Source: Heloderma charlesbogerti
Lineage: Eukaryota > Chordata > Lepidosauria > Squamata > Helodermatidae
Reading direction: 5' to 3'
NCBI GenBank assembly: GCA_026122225.1
Contig: JANEZZ010001634.1
Coordinates: forward strand, 145,078 to 209,077
DNA length: 64,000 nt
The position numbers and the translations under genes were made by a program. Shown here in pieces: positions 12,501 to 24,500 of this stretch (positions within the stretch are counted from its first letter, which is position 1; each line of letters opens with the position of its first letter). The notes below the pieces were generated by a model. It worked only from the letters and a program-made list of their open reading frames with translations, had not been told where the DNA came from and ran no database searches.

Positions 12501-15500
12501 ATGCTATCTTACACAGAACAGAATAACAGCTTAATTAGTACTCTGGAAGGCAATCACAGTACTAGGAAGGTAAGGTGTATTATGGCGCAAAGGATAACAT
12601 ACTTTGACTGGGTAGATCTTGGTTCAAATCCCTGCTCAGCCTGGGCCAGTCGCTGTTACTCAGCCTAGCTTACCCCATCAGGTTTGTGGTAAGAATTAAA
12701 GGAATTTATTTCTGTATTACATGTACACCACTCTGAGCACCTTGAAGGGAGGCTAGGATGAAAGAAGCCAACATTCTGCCCCCATTCCCTCCCCTACTTT
12801 CATTGTCCTCCTTATGTGTGCTTCTAGATTGTAAGCTCCTCGGGGCAGGAACCTGCCCTCTCCTTATTTTTAAGTGCCATGTACACGGATGATGCTGTAT
12901 AATAATCGTCATCATTCCCTCTAAGAGCAAACTCAGGTCACTGAATGAGAAGAGAATTGGAGCCAAAATGGAGCCACTGAAAAACGCATAGATATGAAAG
13001 AGTAAAATGAAGCATCATATTGTCTGGACAGGTCATTTTCTTGATTCACACTGAGAAGCATTTTTAAATGTATCCAGGGATGGAAGTAAGAGCTGCCCGT
13101 AGGCATCCACAGAAAACTCCAAGATTTTAATGCAGCTAAGATTGGGCACAAATGTGTTTACCCCACCTCCCCCAAAAACAAAATGAAGAGGGGAAACACC
13201 CAAAACAGATGTGTTGGGGAGGGAAATCAGAATAGTCCAGGGGAGACTGAACATGCTCAGTGAGCACGCAATGATGACTGACTGTTGAGAAGCGGGGGGG
13301 GGGGGGGGAATCCTAAAAATCTGGTGGAAGGGGGAATGGAATGGAGTGGCTGGAAAGGAGGACAGAGGAAGAGATATAAAGATATAAAAAGGATGGAGGG
13401 AACGATCTCATTCTCTGGATAGCTAATTTCCTGTTTCACACTGAGAAAATATTTTAAAATGTACCTAGACATGGAACTGAGAGCTGCCTATATAAATCAA
13501 TTGAGAAATCCAAGATTTTAACATTGCTGGGATTAAGCACTAGTGTGTCCACTTCCCCTGCACACCCGCTCCCCCCCCCCAAACAGCCTAACAAGGACAG
13601 AACATGCTCTTTTCTGTCCATAAGAATGTAAGAAGAATGTTGCTGGATCAGACCAAAGGCCAGCATTCTGTTTACCCAGTGGCCAACCAGCTGTCTATGG
13701 GAAGCCCACAAGTAGGACATGAGTGCAACAGCACCCTCCCAGGCATGTTTCCCAACAAGTGGTGCACAGCATACTGCCTCCTATACTGCTGGTAGCATAT
13801 AGCCATTGGTAGCTTTCTCCTCCATTAATTTGTCTAATCCCCTCTTAAAGCCATCCAAAGTGGTGGCCATCACTACATCTTGTGGTACAGATTTCCATAG
13901 TTTATCCCCTGTGTGAAGAAGTCCTTGCTTTTATCTGTCCTGAATCTCCTACCAAGCAGCTTCATGGGTTGACCTCAGGTTCTAGTTTTATGAGAGAGGG
14001 AGAAAAATGTCTCTCTCTGCACTTTCTCCACCCCATGCATAGTTTTGAACACCCCTATAAGGTGTCCTCTTACGTGCTTTTTTCTGACTAAACAGCCCCA
14101 GACATCGTAACCTTTCCTCTTAAAGGAGTTGCTCCAGCCCCTTGATAATTTTGGTTGCCCTTTGTTTCACCTTTTCCGCCTGTAGAATATCCTTTTTTGA
14201 GGTGCAGTGACCAGAACTAAACACACTATTCCAAGTGTGGTCACACCACAGACTTGTCTAAAAGTATTATGATATTGGCAGTTCCATTTTTGATTCCTTT
14301 CCTAATTAAGCTTAACACGGAATTTGCTTTTTGCACAGCAGTCGCACACTGGGTTGACATTTTCATCAAGCTGTCCACCTCAGCTGACTGACTGACTGTC
14401 AGCTGAATGGAGTGGCTGGAGCCCTGAACAGAAGCCCTCCACACAGCAACATCTGTTGTGGGGCTCCACTAATCATCATCATCTGAAGCAGCTGCAAAGC
14501 GAAAAACCCGGACTCAGCAAACAAGCAAGCAGCGCTGTACGGATGTTGCAGCAGAAGTCCCTGGATCATCTCCCCACCTACCAGCAGAGAATGGAGCCCA
14601 AAAGAACAACTGAATCAGGTGAGAAGCCCAGCTGCTCCAAGTGTCAGTCCCTTGACCTTGGGCCAGAATAAGATACAGGGTATGGAAATCTTCAACCTCT
14701 GCATGAAGAGGGAACTGGCTGATGCATCTGTCTCTAGGAAGAGGGATATAAAAGCACATCCTTGGGACGTAAAGGCCCTGCAGAGCTTCACAGGCACAGT
14801 ATCAGCAGTGAGAAGGGTCACAAAAGGTATTAAAATGCAGTTCCACTCTGTGAAACTGACTAATCAACTTAAGAGGAGGGGAACCCTAACACTCTACTCA
14901 GCACTGGTTAGGCCTCATCTGGAGTACTGTGTCCAGTTCTGGGCACCACACTTTAAGAAGGATGCAGACAAACTGGAGAGGGTTCAGAACAGGGCAACAA
15001 AGGTAATCAGGGGACTGGAAACAAAGCCCAATGAGGAGAGACTGAAAGAACTGGGCCTGTTTAGCCTTGAGAAGACTGAGGGGAGATAGGATAGCACTCT
15101 TCAAGTCCTTGAAAGGTTGTCACAGAGAGGAAGGCCAGGACCTCTTCTCGATCATCCCAGAGCGCAGGACACGGAATCATGGGCTCAAGTGCCAGGAAGC
15201 CAGATTCTGGCTGAACATCAGGAGAAACTTCCTGACTGTTAGAGCAATATGACAATGGAACCAATTACCTAGGGAGGTGGTGGGCTCTCCCACACTGGAG
15301 GCATTCAAGACGAGGCTGGACAGCCATCTGTCAGGGATGCTTTCACTTGGATTGCTGCATTGAGGAGGGGTTTGGACTCGACCGTCTTGTAGGCCCCTTC
15401 CAACCCTACTATTCTATGATTCTATGATTTTACCTGAATGATCGAACTGTGCTCCACAGAGAGATTCATCATTAGGCCGAGCACTGCATATAGACACTCA

Positions 15501-18500
15501 GAGCATACGGTGACCTTGCTTTCAGTCCAGCATTCATCCTGTACAAGCAGAAAACAAAATAATGTTGGCAAATCTGCTAACCCCACTAGGAGGCTTCATT
15601 TCAGTCTCAAAAAGGCCAGAAGCCTTCCATTACAAGGGTTCAGAAACTGAACGTAAGCCTCTGAGCCTTGTTCAGATGTCAATCTACCCATACCGCAACA
15701 GAAACCCACTCATTTACAAAAACCACACCCTGAAACCCCCTAAATAGTTTATACCTGTGTCCATCTTCCCTATGACTTCCTCTCTTCCATTTTAGATTAC
15801 ACACCCAATTGCCAGAGATACTACACAGCTGTCTAACTACTTTTTACATATAGTTGCTAGTTCTATAGGGGTCTATGATAATTTAGGATTTCTTTAACTC
15901 TGTCTATGCCGTTTTTCATTCTAATGCTTTCAATAAATTGTTAAACCTTATATACCTTAATTCTAACAAATCACTCTTATTTTTTCTGAAAATTTTTGTC
16001 TCTGGCTCTTTGATTCTGCTTAAAAAGGGGTGCCCATTTATACTGGTGCTTAGTGACTTAAAGTTTAAAAATTCCATACACATGTTCAGGTTGAGTGAAT
16101 CAACAGATCTGACCACTTCTGCTCCAGTAGAGCACAGCAAGGTCCAGCCATGTTTTCTACCATCTCTTTGCTATGTGTTATCCATTAGTCCCTTGGTAGC
16201 TTCTCCAGATCAGAGATCCTCACCAGTTGAGTTCCTCCCTGAGAGAGGTTGGGCATATGCTTTGCAAGTAAAAGGTCTCAGATTTAGGCCTGGCATCTTC
16301 AGTTAAAAAGATCTCAGTTAGCAGCAGGCGGGGCTGGGAAATTCCTCCTTCTGCTGGAGACCCTGGAGAGCCACTGCCAACAGGTGCAATGGGCTGCCAA
16401 GACGAGTAGTCTCTCTCAGCGTTTAAAGCAATGGTCATATCAGGCATATCAAAGAGGCCTTGCTTAAAAGGCTGTCTGAACTAAAGTTTGCTTTTGACCT
16501 ATTACTAGTAGGAAGCTTCACCTGAGAAAAATAGAACATTATGAGAAAAGTGTTTGCTCAATATGGTTCATGCCCCAGACAGGTCAAAACCACAGAGAAC
16601 AACTTGGGAAATTTCTATAGAATTGCAGAAGTAAAACAAAATGTCATCAGATATGAAGAGGTGGGATTAAAAGAGAACAGTAGTCAAAGTGCAGTAAGCA
16701 ATCACATCACATATCATATTCAAGTGTAAAACTACCAAAGTAAAGCGAAGATACTGGGTGGGGATGCTTCTGGCAGGGAGTAACCTCTGCTAGCAGAAAG
16801 CTGAATTGGTAATGTATGTTTTATATTTTGTCTTGTTCTCTTTTCCTGTTTTTCCACAGTGCATGTGGTGTGTGCTGGAGAAAACTCTTACGAGTCCCCT
16901 GGACTGCAAGGAGGTCAAATCAGTCCATCCTAAAGGAAATCAACCCTGACTGCTCATTGGAAGGACAGATACTGAAGCTGAAATATTTTGGCCACCTAAT
17001 GCGAAGAGAAAACTCTCTGGAAAAGACCCTGATGTTGGGAAAGACTGAAGGCAAAAGGAGAAGGGGACTGCAGAGGATGAGATGGCTAGAAAGCATCACA
17101 GATGCAATGAATATGGACTTGAGCACGCTCCGGAAGAGAGCGCAGGACAGGAAGGCCTGGCGTGCTATGGTCCATGGGGTCACGAAGAGTCGGACACGAC
17201 TGAACGACTGAACAACAACAACTAATGTGGTGTGTGTGTGATTGTCTTCCTTATAAATAAAAATCAATGTATACGCCTATCCAGTTGTGGTTCAGTACTT
17301 TCCAATGCCAAAGGCAAGCCAAGCTAAGAATATTAGATGGCATGTAGGAACTCTATGACAGCTTCTTAATTGGGCAAGGGTAATCTTTGACTACGCTGTG
17401 TGGATCACAACAAACTGTGGCAAATTCTGAAAGAGATGGGGGTACCAGACCACCTTACCTGTCTCCTGAGAAACCTGTACGAGGGTCAAGAAGCAACAGT
17501 AAGAACCAGACATGGAACAACCGATTGGTTCAAAATTGGGAAAGGAGTACAACAAGGCTGCATATTGTCGCCCTGCTTATTTAACTTATATGCAGAGTAC
17601 ATCATGAGAAACACCGGGTTGGATGAATCACAGGTCAGAATTAAGATTGCCGGGAGAATTATCAACAACCTCAGATACGCGGATGATACCACCCTACTGG
17701 CAGAAAGTGAAGAGGATCTAAAGAGCCTATTGTTGAGGGTGAAAGTGGAGAGTGCAAAAGCTGGTTTGAAACTCAACATTAAAAAAACTAAGATCATGGC
17801 ATCTGGCCCCATCACTTCCTGGCATATGGAAGGGGAAGAAATGGAAGTAGTGACAGATTTTATTTTCTTGGGCTCCAAGATCACCGCAGACAGTGACTGT
17901 AGCCATGAAATTAAAAGGCGTTTGCTCTTTGGGAGGAAAGCTATGGCGAACCTAGACAGCATAGTAAGAAGCAGAGACATCACCTTGCCGACAAAGGTCC
18001 GTCTAATCAAAGCTATGGTTTTCCCAGTAGTAATGTATGGCTGTGAGAGCTGGACTATAAGGAAGGCTGATGCTTCCAACTGTGGTGCTGGAGAAGACTC
18101 GTACGAGTCCCCTGGACTGCAAGGAGGTCAAATCAGTCCATCCTAAAGGAAATCAACCCTGAGTGTTCATTGGAAGGACAAATACTGAAGCTGAAATATT
18201 TTGGGCACCTAATGCGAAGAGAAAACTCTCTGGGAAAGACCCTGATGCTGGGAAAGACTGAAGGCAAAAGGAGAAGGGGACGGCAGAGGATGAGATGGCT
18301 AGATAGCATCACTGATGCAATGAATATGGCCTTGAGCACGCTCCGGGAGAGAGCGCAGGACAGGAAGGCCTGGCGTGCTATGGTCCATGGGGTCACGAAG
18401 AGTCGGACACGACTGAACGACTGAACAACAATCTAGTTATCTTTTAAATTGTTAAGTGACTAATTGGGCAAGGAATCTGTCTATAATCCTTTAAAATTAA

Positions 18501-21500
18501 ACAATTGTATCAATTTGACCAAGGAACTTAGTGTATTTATTTATTTAATTTCCATATATCCTACTTTTCCTACCCTGGAAATCTTTCCTACCTTAGGAAT
18601 ATCTATTTCATCAGTATAAGGCAGCTTTATATGTACATATGAGATCATAACACCGTAGCAGCTCCAGATCAGAGAGCACAACATTATTAAAGAAATGACA
18701 GGCTGTTAAAGGCGGTCACCTCTACAGTGGAACAGAAGATTTATTACTCTTGGATCTTTCCTTTTAAATTGCCTGGCCTCCCTCCCACCCTCACAAGGTA
18801 AGACCACATATTTCTACTTGTGAGGAGAAACAATGTTTTTTGGGAAACAATGAATGCAATAGAAGAGAATGGTTAAAGCCGACATGACAAGTTAATGTTT
18901 TCTATGGCAGTCACTTCTCCTGCGCAGTATAAAGGGTTTTTTTTCCCCTAATTTTCTCTGAAATAACGTATCTGTGACCATACTGACATTTGGATTTGAT
19001 TATTATTAGATGTCCTAGAAGTTCTAGGTTGTATTTATAATACACACAACCTAGGCTGATACAAGATGGTTTGAGACAAATGGAGGGAATGCTGCTAGAT
19101 GAGCTATTAAAATGGTCCGCCCCCGGAGATTAATGGATTCCGATGGATTCCAGAGGGCTCTGGGGGATTTTCCTGCTGGTATGGCTGGTGCTCCTGTCGA
19201 AGCCCAGGTCGCTCTGTGGAATGCAGAGATGACTCGGGCGGTTGACACGATCGCGCCCAAGCGCCCTCTCCCTCTGAGCAGAGCCCGGCCAGCTCCTTGG
19301 TATACCCCTGAGCTGAGGGCAATGAAGCAAGAGGGGAGACGGCTAGAACGCAGGTGGAGGAAAACTTGTGTTGAGTCTGACCGAACACAGGTAAGAGCCC
19401 ACTATCGAGCCTACTCTGTGGCGGTGAGGGTGGCAAAGAGGCAGTTCTTTTCCACCAGCATTGCATCTTCTCAGTGTCGTCTGGCAGAGCTTTTCCGAGT
19501 GGTTCGTGGCCTGTTACATTCTGGGCCAGGGAGAGAGACGGTGGAACCCTCGGTAGCACGCTGTGACGAGTTTGCGCGGCACTTTGAGGATAAAGTCGCT
19601 CAGATTCGTCATGAATTGGACACCACCATTAATGCAGTTCCATTGGTAGAGGCGTTCAGAGCACCGTCTGGTCCAGTTTTATTGGATGAGTTTCAGTTAC
19701 TGAGGCCTGAGGATGTGGACAAGGTGCTTGGCCAAGTCCGATCGACCACTTGTGTGCTTGACCCTTGCCCTTCATGGCTTATTAAATCAAACAAGGAGGG
19801 GTTGTCCGGCTGGGTCCAGGAGGTTGTAAATTCCTCCTTGAGAGAGGGAGTGGTGCCTGCTGCTTTAAAAGAGGCAGTAATTAGACCACTCCTGAAAAAG
19901 CCTAACCTGGACCCAGAGAATGTTAACAATTATAGGCCAGTGGCCAACATCCCCTTCCTGGGCAAGGTGCTTGAGCGGGTGGTTGTAGGACAGCTCCAGG
20001 CACTCTTGAATGAAACGGATTATCTAGATCCATTTCAATCGGGCTTCAGGCCTGGTTTTGGAACGGAAACTGCCTTGGTCGCCCTGTGGGATGACCTCTG
20101 CCGGGAGAGGGACAGGGGGAGTGCGACCCTGTTGATTCTCCTGGACCTCTCAGCGGCTTTCGATACCATCGACCATGGTATCCTTCTGGATAGGTTGTCT
20201 GGGTTGGGAGTTGGAGGCACTGCACTACAGTGGTTCCGCTCCTACTTGGATGGCCGATTCCAGAAGGTGGTGCTGGGGGATTATTGCTCTGTGCCATGGC
20301 AATTGTGCCATGGGGTTCCACAGGGCTCTATTCTATCCCCCATGCTGTTTAACATCTACATGAAACCGCTGGGGGAGGTTATCCGGAGGTGTGGGCTGAG
20401 GTGCCATCAATATGCGGATGACACCCAGCTCTACCTCTCTTTCTCATCAAAACCAGGTGAGGCAGTGACTGTTCTGAATCAGTGCCTGGGCACGGTAATG
20501 GACTGGATGAGGGCTAATAAACTGAAACTCAATCCAGACAAGACGGAGGTACTGTTAGTGGGTGGTTCGTCTGCCCGGCTAGGTGATATTCAACCTGTTC
20601 TGGAGAGGGTTGCACTCCCCCTAAAGGATCAGGTTCGTAGTTTGGGGGTGCTCTTGGATCCAGAACTGTCACTTGAGGCACAGGTGAACTCAGTGGCACG
20701 GAGCACTTTTTATCAGCTTAGGCTGGTATACCAACTACGCCCTTATCTGGACAGAGATAGCCTAGCTACAGTTATCCATGCTCTGATAACTTCTCGTCTG
20801 GATTACTGCAATGCGTTATACGTGGGGCTGCCTTTGAAAACGGTCCGGAAACTTCAGCTGGTCCAAAATAGGGCAGCAAGATTGTTAACAGGGACTGGCC
20901 TGCGAGCTCATATTACGCCAGTACTTTTCCAGCTGCACTGGCTGCCAGTCCATTTCCGGGCCCGATTCAAAGTGCTGGTGTTAACATTCAAAGCCCTTAA
21001 CGGCTTGGGGCCAGGTTACCTGAAGGATCGCCTCCTCCCATATGTGCCTGCCCGGACCTTAAGATCATCCTCAGCGGCCCTTCTCCGTGAGCCCCTGCCA
21101 AAGGAAGTGAGGCGGGTGGCTACTAGGAGGAGGGCTTTTTCTGTTGTGGCACCCCGGCTCTGGAATGAGCTCCCCAGTGAGGTTCGCCTGGCGCCTACGT
21201 TGTACTCCTTTCGGCGCCAGGTGAAGACCTTTTTATTTTCCCAGGCATTTTAGCTTTCTAAATTTTTATCTTTGCTGTTTTAAATCTGTATTTTAAACTC
21301 CTGTACTGCTGCTAGGTTTTATTGTGGTTGTATTGTTATACTGTGGTTTTAATGTTCTATATTTTTTAAACTGTTTTATTGTGTGTTGTTTGGTTTTAGT
21401 TTTTGTGAACCGCCCAGAGAGCTTCGGCTATTGGGCGGTATAGAAATGAAATAAAATAAATAAATAAATAAATAAATGCCTACTTACCACAAAGCACAAA

Positions 21501-24500
21501 CAAGCCTGCCAGCATTCCTGGCTTTCAGACATCTGCATTCGGATGACCATGTCAGAGCAGAGGTCCCCCATGATGGCGATGCACTGTGCGAGGGCCAGCT
21601 TGTTCACCGTCTTGACAGAACTCTTTGAAAACAAGAGTGAGAACCTGTTGTCTATTGGGACATTATGAATGCTGGCCCCATTGCAAATGTCCACAAAGAC
21701 TGCACTGTAAACAGATTTGAAATCATTAAAGGGTGCTACTGTGTTTAGAAATTTCACTCCAGTGAAACTAATCCCTTATCACTGTTTTTGAAGTAGTACA
21801 TTTCTGGAAAGATAGCAAATTTGTGATGGCCAGCACTAAAATATCAGCAGGGAAAAACAACAGCAGCAGCACATTTTGGGGATGAACGGTGAAGGGAAAT
21901 GGCTCTGTCCAGCCGTTATGATGATTCCATGCCATGTCCTTGTCACTCAATGCAAGAAGTGATGGCAGCATTTCCAGTGGTGCTGTTTAAAACAGCTCAG
22001 CCCTGGCATATGACACTAGCCATGGACTGCTTTCCCAGTAGTGCTAAGGACAGTAATGGAGCAACAGAGACAAGAAAAACTTCTAGGGACCTAAAGTTCT
22101 ATTTGAATGTTCTTACCATCATTTAATATTGGCAAAGTACTGAGAAACAGATTCTGGACCGCTTCTTAAGGAAAAGAACACAAAGGGATTCAAACCCCAC
22201 GATGATCCCTCTGTCTCAATGCCACCATTTAGACACAGGTAGACCCAAAGTTAAAATCATCATTCTGAAAGGACCTGAGACTTATTCTTCATTCCAAGAA
22301 AGTATTTGCCACACATTGACTCCCACAAAGTCAAGTGACTGCAAAGCAGACAGCTCCAGACAATTCAAGAAAGGAGCTAAGACAAGGGGGTGGCAGAACC
22401 AAAAAAAACTAACTTCCCAGCTTACCAGGAATAGAGGTTTTCTTACCAGCAACTGTGTGAACAACGGCAAAGCCTCTGTGGATAGTTTGATACGACACTG
22501 GATTTTGAACCTGTTAGCAAAACCAGACTGAGTTTTAGGTCTTAGCTTTTGTTCCTCAATAGAGAGTTGTCTACAGTTTTGCCATGTATGTTAACCCCCA
22601 AAACTCCAACTCGATAACCAAGGGGTTGAAGAAATGCAACTTACTTTTCCTCCATTATTAAATTGGTCAGCAGTTTCATAGCACAGCTAGCCCTGCTGTC
22701 AAAAACCTTAATGAAGGACATCAAGATCTGCAGCCACCTGGTAAACAAAGATAAGCACATCTTTATTAGTTTTATTTTAAAATATTTCTAGGCCCCTTTA
22801 AGGGCAAGAGCCCTCCCAAGGCAGCTTACACAACAAAATTCCATACAATGAAACCCCATACGTGGATAAAACAGCAAAAAAATTAAAAATCAACAAACAC
22901 CAGCAATAAAACACCTAGCCCAGATGATACTAACATCTAAAACACAACTGCAGCGAAACCTCCCATCAGAACAGTCTAATAAAACATAATAGAGAAAATA
23001 AGTGAAGTCTCCAGGGCCTTCCGTGCAGTCTTGGGACCTGACAGACCCCACAATGGCAATGCATTCCAGAGGTGTGGGGCCACTGCAGAAAAGTCCCTCT
23101 CTTGTGTACTTAACTAATCTCAAAGGTGGAAAAGTGAGAAAGGCCTCTGTTGCTAATCTTAAAGTGAGGGCAGCCTGATATGGGTGAAGGCAATGCTCCA
23201 AGTAATTTGGTCAAAACCCGTTTAGGGCTTTAAAGATCAAAAAAGGGAAAGACTGCCTAAAATTCTGAGGATGTAAACATGGACAGAATAAAGCCTAAGG
23301 AGAGACTTCTGATGAGCTTTCTCAAAAGTAGATGGCACTGGTAACGAACAGAGTAGTGCATTCTATGAACAAATAATCCAGGATGGATTACTTGAAAACT
23401 GAGTTCAGCCTGGCACTGGAACAAGTACTAAGACTAAGTTTTAATGAGACTGGTCACCGACAGGACACTGACCCCCAAATATGTTCATGATGAAGGACTC
23501 AAAGCAGTCACTTTCCCAATGGAAACTAGCAATCCAAGTAATTCCAATGTTCTCCTGTCATGCCAAAAGGGTCACATGAACTCATAAAAAGCTTTTACAC
23601 ATATGAGTTGAGGGTGGGTGGCAGGCCAGAAATTCATCATGCTCCGCAGACAAATTATATCAGCTGGAGCAGCAAAACTGCCAGTCCAGTGCAGGGTCAG
23701 TCCTTCTGCAAAAGTGGACAAAGGAGGCTGACTCAGCAAAATACTCACCTGCAGTATTTGAATAATAATTCAATTTTTTAAAACATAAAAGATCCTGATG
23801 TTAGGACATCATAGGACACATTGGTACAAGTGTCAATAAGTATCTAAATAACTATTTTGTTTATCCATTCTTCATTGTACAGGATATGTGTGTGTGCGTG
23901 TCTGTGTGTGTGTGTGTGGGGGGGGGGTTGAATGGACAAGCCAAATATAGCAAGGCTAAGCTAAGCAGCTCTGCCACTCCCTTTTGATAAATTCTGTGCA
24001 GTGACACTGAAACCCTGGAAATTATCATAAATTCCAATTATTGAGTAGACTAATGCCAGCTTGAAGCTCAAAGTGTACAAAAAGAATTTGATGGAAGATC
24101 CAAATGAAATGCTAGAAGAATGCGTTTCTTTCCATCCAGCTCAAGTTAATAACTAAAATTTGCTCAGATTGCAGTTGCGAACACATGCTTGTTGTTGTTC
24201 AGTCGTGTCCGACTCTTCGTGACCCCATGGACCATAGCACGCCAGGCCTTCCTGTCCTGCGCTCTCTCCCAGAGCGTGCTCAAGTTCATATTCATTGCAT
24301 CAGTGATGCTATCTAGCCATCTCATCCTCTGCCGTCCCCTTCTCCTTTTGCCTTCAGTCTTTCCCAGCATCAGGGTATTTTCCAGAGAGTTTTCTCTTCC
24401 CATTAGGTGGCCAAAATATTTCAGCTTCAGCTTCAGTATCTGTCCTACCAATTAGCACTCAGGGTTGATTTCCTTTAGGATGGACTGATTTGACCTCCTT

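Noticed and set aside
12620..12645. tRNA gene suggested by the GGTTCAAATCC box
   Set aside because: No acceptor stem or cloverleaf; it is the B box of a SINE.
22645..22737. Exon 14 with the TTTACCAG acceptor
   Set aside because: The length of 93 nt leaves the coding sum out of frame and gives an early stop; kept only as the conflict described in the findings.
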